Shown: positions 24,754-37,200 of the stretch, piece after piece
Layout of the letters: the number at the start of each line of letters is the position of its first letter
How positions within the stretch are numbered: position 1 is the first letter of the stretch
NCBI GenBank assembly: GCA_000507305.1
Contig: DF240156.1
Coordinates: 62,001 to 126,000, forward strand
Direction of reading: 5' to 3'
Source: Breviolum minutum Mf 1.05b.01
Taxonomy: Eukaryota > Sar > Dinophyceae > Suessiales > Symbiodiniaceae
Length of the DNA stretch: 64,000 nucleotides
The notes under the pieces: generated by a model
Databases searched by the model: none
What the model saw: only the letters and a program-made list of their open reading frames with translations
What the model was told of the DNA's origin: nothing
Program-made: the position numbers and the translations under genes

Positions 24754-25082
24754 CCACAACAACAACAACAACAACAACAACAACGACAACGACAACGACA
24801 ACAGCAACAGCAACAGCAACAACAACAACAACAGCATCATCATTACCGCCAAAAAACAACAACAGCAACAACTATAACATCATCCACAATGTGAACGACA
24901 GCAGCTACACTGCTACAACAATAGTAGCGGCTTTGTTGGCACTGGAAAATGGTATTCTTCCGCCTTTTCAGGAAGAAGTTCGACCTCTACCCAGCTACTA
25001 TCAAGGCCAGCAAGATGGCAAGAAGTTGCTGGGCACAAGTCAGCAGCTTCCTGATGTTGCCAACACTGGTGTTGATGCCTAG
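22808..25082 (+). CDS. Unrecognised gene ending in a Thr-repeat exon
   Basis: Firm exons are 23442-23628, 24248-24373 and 24571-25082, all agreeing in phase. The first reads PSEEGLFPLPFDGDEMWSAA and ends before GTGCGAAT. The second reads INLAWMISEATLSFLQQMRQ then REHQDDESLLNR and ends before a strong GTAAGA donor. The third (170 codons) opens LLLLSFLDQNF, is Asn/Gln/Ser/Pro-rich, carries a poly-Thr tract encoded by (ACA)n, and ends GQQDGKKLLGTSQQLPD and TAG at 25080-25082. Upstream, 23000-23112 joined through the introner at 23113-23211 to 23212 onward reads KETSRYL then DMNGDAIGVDDIDSFF, a loosely EF-hand-like string. Its link to 23442 is inferred. Function unknown. The simple-repeat tract suggests a disordered C-terminal region. 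Confidence 0.5.
23113..23211 (+). mobile_element. Introner copy 5
   Basis: Starts GTGGTGGTTTCAAATA after TATCTAG. Contains TTTGACTAATATTTTTCAA and ends TTGAAACCACCAACTAG. Removal from GTGG to CTAG keeps an open, protein-like frame across the junction (SRYL then DMNGDA). Confidence 0.9.
23838..23932 (+). mobile_element. Degenerate introner-like sequence
   Basis: CTGGTTTCAAATATGTTTG, TTCACCTTCCTATTTTGGC, TGAGTGATATTTTTC and a closing CAGCACCCCC resemble a decayed introner. Both termini have diverged. Confidence 0.35.
24671..24836 (+). repeat. (CAA)n / (CAG)n microsatellite, coding
   Basis: About 50 triplets of CAA with CGA and CAG interruptions. In the frame of the exon at 24571-25082 it is read ACA and encodes Thr. 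The other plus frames would give Gln or Asn. Confidence 0.9.
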
Positions 25083-25550
25083 CTGGTGATGTTTTTGGTT
25101 TATTTGAGATTGGGACCCAGCCATGGAATATGCCACGGAACCCCTTCGTCCGCAAGTGAATTTTAACCTTAAAACAGTTTTTTTTGTTAAGCGCAGTTCG
25201 GAGGAATTTCAATGAATGTCAAACAATTGATGCCTTTTTGTACATCTTCGATCATTTTCCTGTAATATCTGCATTCATTCAAGTGGCAGAATTTCATTCC
25301 TCAGATTTTGTTCATTGAGTTTCCAAAAAAAACTCGCCCAGCAAATCCCAGCAAATTTATTCCAAAATGCTCAGATTCAAAAGAAACTAACAATTCGCCT
25401 CTGAAAAATGGCCGGGACCCAAAAGAAACTTCATCTTCCAAAAACATTGGATTTTCAGGCGCTTAGTGGAATCCGTTTCAGGGTATTCCGGGTATCCGTT
25501 TCTCGGGTGTTTCTGATTCGTCTCTAAGGTTGCCTTGTTTGCTTGGCGAG

Positions 25551-28500
25551 ATGTCACCCTCCCAAGCTTCGAACTCGAAAGAGATGGGTCACGTCGACGG
25601 ACTCAACTCCTTGGTTTCATCGCCATTTTTTCCATTGGGGCAAGAGGTGCCTCCTGCGGGGGGGGCAAATGGGAGATCATTGGGTCAATGAAGCTGTGGG
25701 TTGTTTGTCGAGAAGGTGTGTTGAAAAATGTGGGCATGGTGAAATTTGAGTCTTTTTGAGAGATGCAGCAAGTGAGTGAATGTCTAAATTGGTATACAGA
25801 GCACTTTTTTTCCGTACATATGTGGCTTTGAAGTTTCAAGAGAAATAAAAGCGTGCCATAGAATATTTGTGTTTATATTCACAAGACCTTTGAGAACAAA
25901 GACATCCGAGACAGTCACATTTATTCTAGAAGATTTCTTTTGACCTTTATTTCCCCCTGTTGCTGGGGGAACCTTCAGAAGCCGGTGATTTGGAAAGAGC
26001 AGTGAAAGAAAAGTTGATATTAATACTTGCTAATGAGTTTGTAATTGTCATATCATCTCAGACGTTGGCTTCAACATCTCGAAACTAGAATAGACTCTAC
26101 ATTGTGGAGGTCTAGACAACGTCAGATGTTGAAAACCATGTATGGGTGCCAACACCAACCCATACTACACCATTCCAAGGAACCGTTTTTTTCTTCACCC
26201 GCCCCCGTGGTTGTAGGTAGAAGATGCAACAACACTGCTGACACCACGGTGCTTGAAACCGGAATCGTCAGAGAAAAGTTGCACCACTTCCACGTCAGAT
26301 ACTTTTTCTGAAAAGTTGGTATCACTTTGGGAAGTTACCTAAAATTGGATCAGGTAAAATACTCTGAGAATTCAGTTACCTTAACCTTTACCACTAACTG
26401 GACCATTGGGAAATAATTATGAATTATTAGGTGTTTTTACATTTACATTAGTAGCAGTAGCCAGGTGATTCAAAGTGACCTTTTGGGATGGTCAAGTGAC
26501 CCTTTCAAAGGTTAGGTGACCTCCAACTAGGGGATAAAAGGGTCACTTTGAATTAACTGGAGTATATGTTTTTTTTGATTGTACCTTTTGGGTGAAGGAC
26601 GGTAAGATTCAGATTTCCCCCACAAGTCATGTGGTTTTAAACATGTAATTAAAATCCTAGACCTCCAACATTAATGATGAAGTTGGGCGAAGACCTCAAA
26701 AGCCAGATGGTTGAAGTACTATCTATACACGGGGTTTACACTTAGAGCTCGAAAAAGCATGTCAGGTGCACGTGGATATTCATCAATCTTGAAGCTCATG
26801 AAATCATGGCTATGGAAAAAAATGTATGGTTCAATGGTTCCTTCAATGGAAACTGGGTCCCAGGTCCCCAAGATGATAATTTTTTAGGTGGTTGTTAATT
26901 CTGATGTTCACGGGGAATGATCCATTTTAGCCACCATTTTTTTCAAATGGGTTGAAATCACCAACTATATACTTGGACTTGGAACATCCAGTTAGTAAGT
27001 GGTTAGTAACCCCGATTCATCAGCCAATGGAAAGGCAGGCCATTTGGAAGGGGAATAACCCTCACCCTCACTGGGATGAGATCAACATTTTTCATCCCTG
27101 GGTTTACCCGCCGGTTTTGGTCATGGAAACCTCCCCCCAGTAGCCACGCAAACCGTTTTGATTTCCAAGATTGTAATGGATTTGATGCTTCAGCAATCAG
27201 GCCAAAAACCATGGTTGATAGATATGATGATATGACTTCTTTTCACAAAAATGGTAGATTCTCCAGGTCAACTGAGCAATGAACAAAAATCTAGTTGCTT
27301 AGGGTATATGTAGGGGATTATACTACACACTTAAATGGGGATGATAATAAACCATTATAAGGATCCCGTTCTTAAACAACCAGTATATATAATGATGGAA
27401 AGTAAGAGGGTTCTTTTCGTGGCTCAACTGGTGAGCCATGGGCAGTATGTAATATATCCCAAACACTCGCATGGTATATTTACCTACATTTACCACTCAA
27501 TGTATGGTATATTTACCAACATTTACCATAAGGATTAACTGAATGTAGGTAAATATACCATACATTGAGTGTTTGGGTATAGTACACGGGTCCCAAAGCA
27601 CATCACGTACCTCCACAGCCCAGCCAAGGAATCCTCATGTCGAACGTCGGAGGGTGAATTCTTGTTCAGAATCTTTGGCTGTCAATCCAAAAGTTTTGGG
27701 TATGGCTTATCTGTCACCAGCCCCGCACGTAACGTATCCCCCTCAAAAATAAGGGCTTGTTTAAGGGAAACCAATGGTTGGTTCGGATTCATAAGGGTTG
27801 GTTGATTAGCCATAATCTGGATCCTTTGTTTTTTTTTTCCGAATGCGTAGCAAAGGGTTCCCGTTTATCAGTGGGGGTCTGGGGGTTGGGCTGTGTTTGC
27901 CGACGGTGGGTCTTCCGGACGTCTGCATTCGTCTGCGGTCCCGGTGCATCTAGCTAAGTTTGTTACTCATCTCTTTCTTGTTTTGGGATTATGACTCAAA
28001 TTCAATTAAGCTTGTGTGCGAAGACATGCAGACGTCAGGTAGCGGACCGTCAGAACGTAAGTTCTCAACCTCCAAACATTGTACTAACTCAATTCGATGA
28101 CGTAGATATGATGAAATACGGTTGGAAGAAATTCGGCTAACCAGTTGATATGGTAAATATCTCACGTTTTATACATCCCAGGTGGTTGTTTGGAATTTCT
28201 GAGCCATCAATAGTATGTATAATACCTGCTTGAATCCTCGAAGTTTAACATAGCCCCTGAAAATAGGCCATCCCAATAGGAAAGTAATCTTCCAACCGCC
28301 ATTTTTCAGGGGCGAACTGTTAAACTTCGGGTGTGTATATTTACAAAAGATGTTGCCTTAATTTCCTCATGACCTTCCGATTTTTGTCAGCAAGGATCAG
28401 TAGACCTCCCCATGCTCTTGGGAGAAGGTCCTCCGAAAATCTCCAGTCGAGGCATGACACCTCCACATTTAATCCCAAAAAACATCAGTGAAGGACCACC

Positions 28501-30327
28501 TCACATCAGTGAAGGTGACTTTGAAGGAAAGAAGAATCACACTTTTTTTTTCAGCAGGGTGTTTTTTTCTTGTTTTGGGGTCTCAAAAGGTGGGTGTTTT
28601 TCACCAATAGGTAGTCACAGTGGTCAGTGATGAGCATGTTGGACCCACAACCTTCATGCAGTTGACCGGTTCAGTCCTGAGAACCGCGAACAGGTGGTCA
28701 TTGAAGACACTTTCGCTGGGAATTTCCGGCTTAGTGAGAAGAGTTTTTTGATGTGGGATTATACAATAATCCAAGATATCCAAGTGTGTGATTTGAAGGG
28801 CAAACAACACAAAATCATGAACATGCTCCAAAAAAGGAACCGAAAAGAAAAACTTAATCCCATTCCATTTTCAACTGGTTGTATTATACGAGGATTGGAC
28901 CAATAACCGATTCAAAACGCAAAATGGGCAAAAAAAACATCCCTGTAGGAGCGACATATTCCCCCAAAGCATGTACCCAAAGAACCAAGGTTTTTTGGTT
29001 CACTCCTCCATTCCGTTATCAAATACCTTTGAAACTCTCATTCGCCGAGTCGCCACCAGGCGGTTATGATCACAATGCAGAACAAAGGGCAGAGTGGAAC
29101 TTGCAGAGTTGCGAAGATGGCATTCAATTTTGCGTGTTGGGCGTTGAATTTGAATCTCCCCAACATGTTTTTAAGGGGGGGTGTTGTCGCATCATCCATA
29201 AAGCACATGTTTTTTCCAGGTGTGTTTTTAAGAAGTTGTTGTTGGTGATGTGATTGCTTTAGAGATCGTAGAAGGTGATTCTTGGCTTTCTACCATGTAA
29301 ATCACCAATCAATCACCATTTGCTGCATATTTTGTTGTTTTTCTCACCATTTGGAGCGAGTCTAGGTACACTTCACCATTTCTTGGCAGGGTAAGCCAGT
29401 GTGATCCATTGGATTTTGTTCTTTAAGACACTTTCATGACATCTTCCAGCATGGAAATCAGCAGGTGTTTGTTCACATTTTGGTGTTTAAAAACATCTCC
29501 GGGATCAAGCTGCGGCTTCGGCTAAAAAGCTTACTGTAAATTGCTGATTTGGATGGGTTGGTTGGTTGGAATCCTGGCATACATACCTCAAATATTGTTT
29601 GTTATATAAGAGAATCCATCCAATTGATTTCCAAAGTCCCCGTGCTGCCCCCCAAACAACCCCTACTCTCAAAATTCCATCACAACATCAACAGAGTAGT
29701 TCGGTTGGTTTTAACATGTCCCCTTTCTTTCAGGCGATTTGTGTTTTTTTTTGTTGATTTACATCAGCCTGGGAAGCCGAACCGATGAAGTGAATCAAGG
29801 TTTGGGAGCCGAAGAATGGGAGGTCATGGCTATGTGTCTTCAATGTCCAGGTGCGACGGTGCGGGACAGGTTGAGACCCCATGAATTTGCTCTTAGACCT
29901 ACGTCTTCGACCCCACCCGAGAAAGTCTCATGTTTTTTGGGGAACATCAATAAATAATATGAGTAAAGTACAGATTGAGATGATTTTGCAAAATTAGGGG
30001 ACACTTCTATAACTTGAAGCTAACCCTTTCCGTGATGTGAATATATGTTTCTTTTTTTTTGTGATTTTGAGGAGAGAGTTGGATCATACCAACATAATCA
30101 CATCCCAAAAATCGCTAAAAAAGTTGCTGAACCACCAATTTTCAATAGGATTCATGGGACTCCTATATTTACCTTACATTTAGTTGGATTTCTATGGGTT
30201 TTCATTTTGGTGAATATACCATACCAGTCATGGACCCGTGATGGGAAAAACTTCATCTAATCCTCCAGGCTATGGTGATGAACTGCGGCAACACTTGATG
30301 GAGCCTATAGGATTTTGGCCTTCAAAG
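25551..30327 (+). CDS. Unrecognised seven-exon gene, phases all consistent
   Basis: Exons: 25551-25683 (ATG start), 25979-26040, 26217-26318, 28011-28056, 28662-28783, 29050-29119 and 30269-30327. Every junction agrees in phase, giving some 198 codons. The start reads MSPSQASNSKEMGHVDGLN. Exon 2 reads AGDLERAVKEKLILILANEF. Exon 3 is Ser/Thr-rich (SEKSCTTSTSDTFSEKL). Exon 4 reads LVCEDMQTSGSGPSE and ends at a perfect GTAAGT donor. Exon 5 reads DRFSPENREQVVIEDTFAGN. Exon 6 reads GGYDHNAEQRAEWNLQS and would use a G|GC donor. Exon 7 reads YGDELRQHLMEPIGFWPSK. No membrane segment or signal peptide is seen. The 3' end is not found; introner copy 7 lies just downstream. Family not recognised. This is the best supported new gene model in the window. 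Confidence 0.6.
26467..26566. repeat. Family J repeat, copy 2
   Basis: TTCAAAGTGACCTTTTGGG at the left and GGGTCACTTTGAATTAACTG at the right form an inverted pair, with AGGTGACCTCCAACTAGGGG between. Lies in the third intron of the 25.5-30.3 kb gene. Confidence 0.65.
26888..26968 (+). mobile_element. Introner copy 6, degenerate
   Basis: AGGTGGTTGTTAATTCTGAT, GGGGAATGATCCATTTTAGCC and TTTCAAATGGGTTGAAATC then ACCAACTATA. Both splice-like ends have mutated (CTATA in place of CTAG). Lies inside an intron. Confidence 0.7.
27290..27440. repeat. Family F element, copy 2
   Basis: GGGGATTATACTACACACTT, GATAATAAACCATTATAAGG, AAACAACCAGTATATATAAT and TTCTTTTCGTGGCTCAACTG match the other family F copies. 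Confidence 0.75.
27474..27566. repeat. Family E element, compound palindrome
   Basis: GGTATATTTACCTACATTTACC is followed by CATAAGGATTAACTGAATG and then TAGGTAAATATACCATACATTG. A second GGTATATTTACCAACATTTA is nested inside, so two overlapping hairpins can form. Confidence 0.7.
28117..28217. repeat. Family C element, copy 2
   Basis: GTTGGAAGAAATTCGGC, CCAGTTGATATGG, ATACATCCCAGGTGGTTG and TTTCTGAGCCATCAATAGTA match family C. Confidence 0.65.
28236..28340. repeat. Family B element, copy
   Basis: GAAGTTTAACATAGCCCCTG at the left pairs with CAGGGGCGAACTGTTAAACT then TCGGGTGTGTA at the right. Interior AATAGGAAAGTAATCTTCC. Confidence 0.75.
29275..29370. repeat. Repeat family K, copy 3
   Basis: TTTCTACCATGTAAATCACC, CAATCACCATTTGCTGC and CTCACCATTTGGAGCG match family K. 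Confidence 0.55.
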
Positions 30328-30402
30328 GTTTCATCGGAAGCCTCGAATCCCACAGGGCCAGTGGGGTAGCTTTGGCAGCAAAACGGACAGCAGAGATACT
30401 AG

Positions 30403-30497
30403 GTGGTGGTTTCAAATATTGTTTATTTTACCCCGATACTTGGGGAGATGATCCACTTTGACTAATATGTTTCAAATTGGTTGAAACCACCAACTAG
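30403..30497 (+). mobile_element. Introner copy 7
   Basis: Starts GTGGTGGTTTCAAATA after ACTAG. Contains TTTGACTAATATGTTTCAAA and ends TTGAAACCACCAACTAG. It lies 75 bases after the exon ending at 30327. Confidence 0.9.
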
Positions 30498-33190
30498 GAT
30501 TTTTTTTTGGTGATTGGTTTGCAATCATGGTTTAAGGAGAATGAGATCAAAGAATCATGGCAGAGTTTGATGTTGGGCAGGGTGGTTGCAGTGAATATAG
30601 TTGCTGGAAAACATCCTGCAGCATTGGAACTAAACACAATCACATCCCACCCCACATATCCCTCAACCGAGAAGATCTGAAATGCTTCATCTTAAATATA
30701 CACCATACACCACTACCGCTAGCACCACCAACCAACCCACCAACCCAACCCCTTCATCATGCCCCCACCTCAGCTATTAAATGTAACTAGATGCGTCATC
30801 TACAATCTCGACTTGGTATGCGCAGTTGCCCATCATATAGAACTCCACGATTACAGCTTTGTGATCCACAGATTTTGGATAGAAAAAATGCGCGAAAATC
30901 GTGGTGATTGCTTTGCGCTGGGGGGATGTTCACTTCTATGAATAGCTATGCGCAGCAGTAACGCTCTTTTAATTGGACTTGAGGATTCAAGACCACCAAT
31001 CAATCAGTAGATCGATCAAATACTTCACAAATATGTTTTTAGTTCTTTTCATGAAACTCATTCGCTATTACCCTCCAGAAACCTAGCATCTCCCACCTGG
31101 GCAAAAATAGTATCCTCAAAAGTCAAAATTGCCAACCAAAACAGTGTTTCATGGTTTTTGATGTTTTTGTTGTTGTTCTCAACTGAAAGTTGCTTCACAC
31201 TTTTGTCGAAGCAGAACACGTTCGTTTCAAAAAAAACACATAAAAACCTGAGGCCAATTTTGTTGGACCGTTCTGAAGACCTGGGACTAGCCACCAAACG
31301 GCGGCGTGCATCTTTAGGGTCTTTGGCCAAAGCCAAGTTGGAGATGCAAAGCTATTTGCGAGCGCGACGGCGATCTTCCTTGCCACACATCTTGGGTTTA
31401 CCAAATCTCACCCAAAGCTGATGATCTGAGAGCTAGTGGGTGGAAGGTGTCTTAAGAAACGTTGGAAATGTTAGTTTAAGGGAAGTTTCGTCACACCAAA
31501 CCATCAATGATCCACTTGCGCGCCTTTCAATCCATGGAATTGGTGTACATAAGTCACTAGACAAGGAGTTTGTATTCACCATGAACACCTTTCAATGTTT
31601 GCGGTTTATCTGTGGTTGGATTCCTCATCACCGACGGCACCGGGTGTTTGACGGTAGACTTGTGTGGTATTTTTCTCAACACATGTTGGCAACAGCCACG
31701 TTCCCAGGTCAAGACAAAGGTACTTCAGCAGAGCTCTAGTCTAAAGACAAATGGAACCGGAGGTCCTACGACTTCACAGAAACTCAATTCTGTCTCAATG
31801 AACTTCAATGAATTGTGGTTTTCCCAATCAAATTATACTTCCGCAGAAAGATCCCGGTCATTGTATTGAAAACTTGTGAAGTTGGCTGTTTCCATCACAG
31901 ACCTTCCCTTTCAAGTCTGCAGAATTCCAGAATCTTAGTCGAGCTTGTTCTTTTTTTAAAGGTTCGACGTTTTCGTCTGGAATTCAGAGCAGGAATTTGT
32001 GGCTCTTTGCATTTTATCATTTTGACTAGCGCACACGCAAATAAACAGAGACCCATCAATGTGCATTTCGTTCGTTGATTTAGCCGAAGCAAGGTGCAGA
32101 GTGCCCATGGAAGTCAGTATACATGTGGTTTTCAAAATGTTTGGGAAATGGTGACCAATGGTGACCACTGGTGACCTGGTTTTCAGGCTTACTCTTCCTG
32201 GAATTTGGTGTCTTCAAGCGACTGAGAATGACATGTTTTTTTTTCTGAACATGTATAGATTGGGTTTGTTTATATGCTTGCTAACACAGGTTCTCATTCA
32301 TTCCGAATTTTATGATCATGAAGGATTTTTTTTGAATCTGCGAACAGCGCAAGTTGGGCAAAACTCACTTGAAACTGAGAATAGCCTCATTGAAATGTGC
32401 AACTTGCGTTTTGAAGTTGCTGCAACAAAATGTCTGACACATGACAAAATACAAAAAAACACTCTTGGTTGTAGATGTATAGGTGAATGTACCTGATCAT
32501 GTATGTTATATAAGTTAGATATGTCGATGTATCTATCACATGTCCATTCAATAAGCATACAGGTGGCATGTATACGAAGGATCGAAGAAGTCAGGTGAAA
32601 CATGACGTAGGTGAAGGTACAAGTGACCTGGGATATTTTTTTGGTGTCGTTGTTGTTTGCTATCAAAAACAAAGGCAGACATTGCCAGTGTATATACATT
32701 GCATATCTATTTTTGAATATACGTATAATATGTACTGCAACTATATTTGTATGTTTTTAGATATTCAAGTATTTGATTGGGATGATCCAAGGAACATTTA
32801 CATATTGTGCGCATATTCCAGACCCCAAGATGCCTATCAAGTATATTTGTTTCATTTTGGACATTTTTGTCGAGTACCAAACATAGTCGTTCCTTTGGTG
32901 GAGATACCGTTCGTGTTTCGCTCACCACAAACGTCACGTAAAACGTGGGGATTTTTGGGTCTCAACTCATCCCAGTGGATTCTCCGATGGCGCCTGTGAA
33001 GAAAACTGTACTATTGTCAGTTATGAGCCATACTGACCCTGACCATACAATAAATCCAGAAAAGGAAAAGGAGAGTCCTATGGGAAACCATCATTTTTAG
33101 GTTCCATGTTAAACTTCAGGGTATACAGAGATGTTCATTTCTTGCAGACTGCAATGTCTCGAAGGTGTCGGCATGTGTTGCTACCTTCAG
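30498..33190. other. Scattered exon candidates, no assembled gene
   Basis: A frame to TGA at 31419-31421 reads KRRRASLGSLAKAKLEMQSY then LRARRRSSLPHI, basic and a likely terminal exon starting near 31230. 31440-31869 has overlapping open frames (reading SLREVSSHQTINDPLARLS and VGFLITDGTGCLTVDL). 32158-32999 has two more frames of 112 and 143 codons. None is recognised. Confidence 0.3.
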
Positions 33191-33253
33191 GGTGAAGATC
33201 CGCCAAAGATTTGCGGGCTTTGCGGTGAAATGAGTGGATTAAAATCGGCACGG
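33191..33253 (+). CDS. Exon with a CxxC motif
   Basis: After TACCTTCAG the frame reads GEDPPKICGLCGEMSGLKSA then R, ending before GTTGGCG (21 codons, phase 0 to 0). The C-x-x-C pair could bind a metal. The parent gene is unknown. Confidence 0.4.
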
Positions 33254-34235
33254 GTTGGCGTTCGAAATGTTCAGTGTGTTTTCTTCAAGTGTGTGGTTGT
33301 TGACACGGTTGGATATCATGATATAATGTGATATCATGATAATCCCAGACATGGGTTTCTTCATTTTGCTTTCCATTTCTTCAGACAGAGTGTATGATGC
33401 GTTTATCTTCAACCTCCATTTGGGGCGAGGTTTCTGCTAAACATTTGTTGCATCATTATGGCCACTATGGATTTTAGCACAAAGAATATGCTGTTCCCGG
33501 GGTAATGAGACCCCTTCATGACATCTCATAACTCAAAATTGCTAACGATCCCATTCATACATGAAGGCAGTTAGTGGATGATAGTGGAGTGTTCTGTCTT
33601 TGTCTTCTTGCTGAAAACGACGGGCGGTTTGCGCCCGATGTTTTTGATTGCTGTGTAAGGGGGGAAACATGTCTTTTTTCGGTTGTATGAAGTTGTTTTA
33701 TCTTTTTTGTGGGTATTTGTCAAGCACTTTTGAATCGGCAACCTTTTCTATCAATGGGTTTGGCTCCAGTTTTGTATAAACTTAGTGGCACATGTCACAT
33801 ATGTTTTGTAGTTAGGATATGAGACCCTTAGAAGGGCAGTGCATGTCAGGTGCAAACCACAGCATCAGCAGCATATAATTTCTCCTATTGGTTTTGCGAT
33901 TATTGTGTCTAATTTCATCAAGTTTCAATCAGCCAAGATACTCTGACACAACACAAGCTATACAAGTTGTTTTGTTTCCCATTCAAAAGCAGGGAAAAAC
34001 GATGAGGTTGTCTGAGTTCGCCAATTGCACAACTGAAACATGGACCTTCAGTTGAGTCCTCATGGACTCAATGGTCATGTTTTGTTGATTTCATATATGA
34101 ATCTGGTCAAATTATACTGAACTCGGCCGACGTCACCCCCAAATTGGTGGGTTTTTAGTCAGGGAGTCCCTCCAAAATGCCAGGAAAATTCAGGATCCAG
34201 GTTCAGTTTTATCGGAACCACATCTCGGCTGCGCC
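33254..34235. other. Spacer, no exon recognised
   Basis: No convincing exon or dispersed repeat was found in this stretch, apart from a short palindromic run around ATATCATGATATAATGTGATATCATGAT at 33311-33341. It is the likely spacer upstream of the glycosyltransferase-like gene. Confidence 0.4.
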
Positions 34236-37200
34236 ATGGCTTACAAAGATTCAGAAAAACGTCCTGTTGCCAGCCTTCCAAGACCACTCAGTGGTGAACT
34301 ACGTTTATCTGCTGTATTGTCCAGCTACGTTGGGGATGAGAAACGTTTGGTGCGCCTGCGGCAATGCTTAGAATCTGTGGTGCATCAGACACAGATCCTG
34401 GGTTGATCGAAGGGTAAGGATTGAAGATTTAAGTGAACAGCAGTAAGAGTTTCCAAAAGCATATATTCAATCGTCATTAGGATAAATATCAGTTATGATT
34501 TAAGTTTTACCTTGTCGTGCCAATATGGTATATTCCAAAAGGATAACTGTATCTCTACAAGTAAGTGACGCTTAGAAGACTTCAATCATGTTTGAAATAT
34601 GATTTGCCATTAGAAATATGATTTGCCATTTGCCATTTGGCCAGTTCTTTTGAGTCACCCATTTGGAAATTTCCATAGGGTTCTTCCAAATCGTGTTTGA
34701 ATGTTTCAGAGTTTATAGTGGTTTTAGGCAAGGCTCTCCAAGATGAAAAAGAGAAGCGCAACATTCCCGAACAATTAACACAACATCCTTGAGCAGAAAA
34801 TGACGAAGACTAGACGATTAGGCTGTGAGCCCTATAGTAGCTGGAGGGTCTACATTCAAAGACAACCTGCTCGACACCGAACAGCTAATATAGCCAGTTG
34901 TTTCAACTTTAGACATGTTTTTTTTCTTTGGTACCAGCGTGAACTTTCCCGGCAATCTTGCAATGTTTCAGGAAACCTGCAGCATTCTACTTAGTCCCTG
35001 GGCAAGAGATCTAGGGATGTCAGTACGGCCTACATGGCTCCATAGTGAGGAATAGTGAGGGGAAGATTCAGAATCTCAACATATTTCGACCATATAACAT
35101 GAAAAGAAGAGAGCTTGAAAGAGATCCCCATGGTTAGCATAACTGTTTTTTTTGTGTTTTTGTTTTGTGGTTAGCATTAAGTTGCTTGAGCAATCAACCT
35201 ACCTAGTAACCTAGTGAGGCATTTTATCATAGTTTATAAGCACATTTTGGCTATTGGCCAACCATTGATATTGCAATGGCTAGTCAACCTACCCTCCGCC
35301 TTAACGTACCCCCCCCCCCAGAAATAAGGATCCCCTCCCAAAGGTATTTTTGGAATATGATTTTCCTGTTCCCTTTCGGTGGTCTGGGAAATCCATGACC
35401 TTGTGGAGTCAGTGGGGACCACCCTTCAACTGGTTCAGTTTCATATGGTTGAATCATCCAAATAATGCTTACATGTATACCACCAATTGATACGAATTGT
35501 GTGTAATTATGTGTGTGTGTGAACTTCCTCGCAATAGAGGGGTCTTGAGTTTGGGTTTTAAATTGTCCTTGCATAAGGTGTACTGTACCATCCGGTCGGA
35601 AAAAGCCTACAGATGACTTTCGAACATCATCATTTTGTGGTTGTTTTTTCACACATCTCGTTGATGTGTTCAAGGTGATGTCAAGCAATCCTTCAGTTTA
35701 GACTTAATACATGCTAAGACCAAGTGATACAGTTACAGAAATAAACACTCACACGTTTTCAGTTCAAGTCAATAGGTGAAAAAAAAAACACACTGACACA
35801 ACCTCTGAAACTGCAAACCACAACTAACTATCAGTCTTTGTTCAACTTGCCTACTGTTTATCGAGCTTGATCTACACCATGATCCTTACCGAAAAAAGGT
35901 TGGTTTTCAGAAATCTCCCATGAAAATCGCAACGATTTCAACGGGTGGAACTCCAAGTCACGGACCACGAAAGGTCTGGTCGGCTCCGGAGTCTCTGACT
36001 TCAGAGGTGCAATCCTTGTTGCTCGCCTTCAAGGCGCCATGGTGACCTGGTCTCAGCTTGGTGATTGCTGATGTTTTTTTTAATGTTTGTTTGAAAGAAG
36101 CCACGTTGGTTTGTTTTTTTTTGGTGGGGGTGTATTTAGGGTGTTTTTTGGGAGAAGAAATGTGAGAGGAGTTCAGATGTGATTACATATGTTTTACGTG
36201 ATTTTGAGTAAGAATTTGGCAGGGATGTGCTACAGATTAAGATGTGTTCATTCCTTTTTATACAACAAGCTGTGGTGATCACATCAAATAGCAGCATCAT
36301 AGCAAGGGAAAGGAGGCCGAAAGCAGCAAAAAACCAATGAGATGCTTCATGGCAACTTGAAGTTCCGTTCCCGATGACAAAAATGTTTCTTGAGTTTTTC
36401 CATCCGTGGGTGACTTTTAGCAGTCAGAGTTATAAGATCTACCAAGGGACTGCCTTCTTTAGCCCAAACCAAAAATGATCATGTTCAGTTTAGTCTAAGG
36501 AGTATCGGTGCATTTCCTGACATGTGTGGAGAATCTCACCAACACCTAGTGTAAAACGCATGTATCCGTTCGAAACATTTCATAAGGGATTCCTAGGATT
36601 TTCTCAACCACCAACATCAACCGTAGCAGCCAGGGGCGTATGGGTGACACCACCGTGCACTGCTTGCAGCAATCGAAACGCACCTCACAGTTCTATGACA
36701 TTCGGTGGCTTTATCAGGCCTGGACCATTGGATGTTTAGTGCGAGTGACATCTACTGTAGAGTTTATCATGTGAGCAATGAAAAAAACCTGGTTGGTTGG
36801 GTTATAAGGGGGATTATACTTCCCATTTATATAGGGATTGTAAGAAACCATTGTAAGAATCCCTATTAACCAACCAGTTTTTCATAGGAAATAGGAGGTT
36901 TTTTTTTCGTGGCTCACATGTCATTTGGTGGTAATCCAAACCTTCATTGAAGGGAACCGTGATGGAATACTTCAAGTTTCATCAATTGGACAAAACGTCA
37001 TTTGGTCAATTTGGAATACCTCTCTAAAATTGGATAACCTTCAGATATCAAGAGCAATAAGAAACCCTTACTGGATTTTGAATCCTAGAATTACACATTA
37101 AAAAATCACGGTAAAAAATAGACAAGGATGATCAGTTGGATAGCATGTAGGTGGAGTGTTGACAAAAAAAAGCCATTGCTGTTGGATATGTAACTCCGGA

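Noticed and set aside
24604..24871. Minus-strand ORFs of poly-Leu and poly-Val, resembling membrane proteins
   Set aside because: They are antisense translations of the (CAA)n tract in a plus-strand exon.
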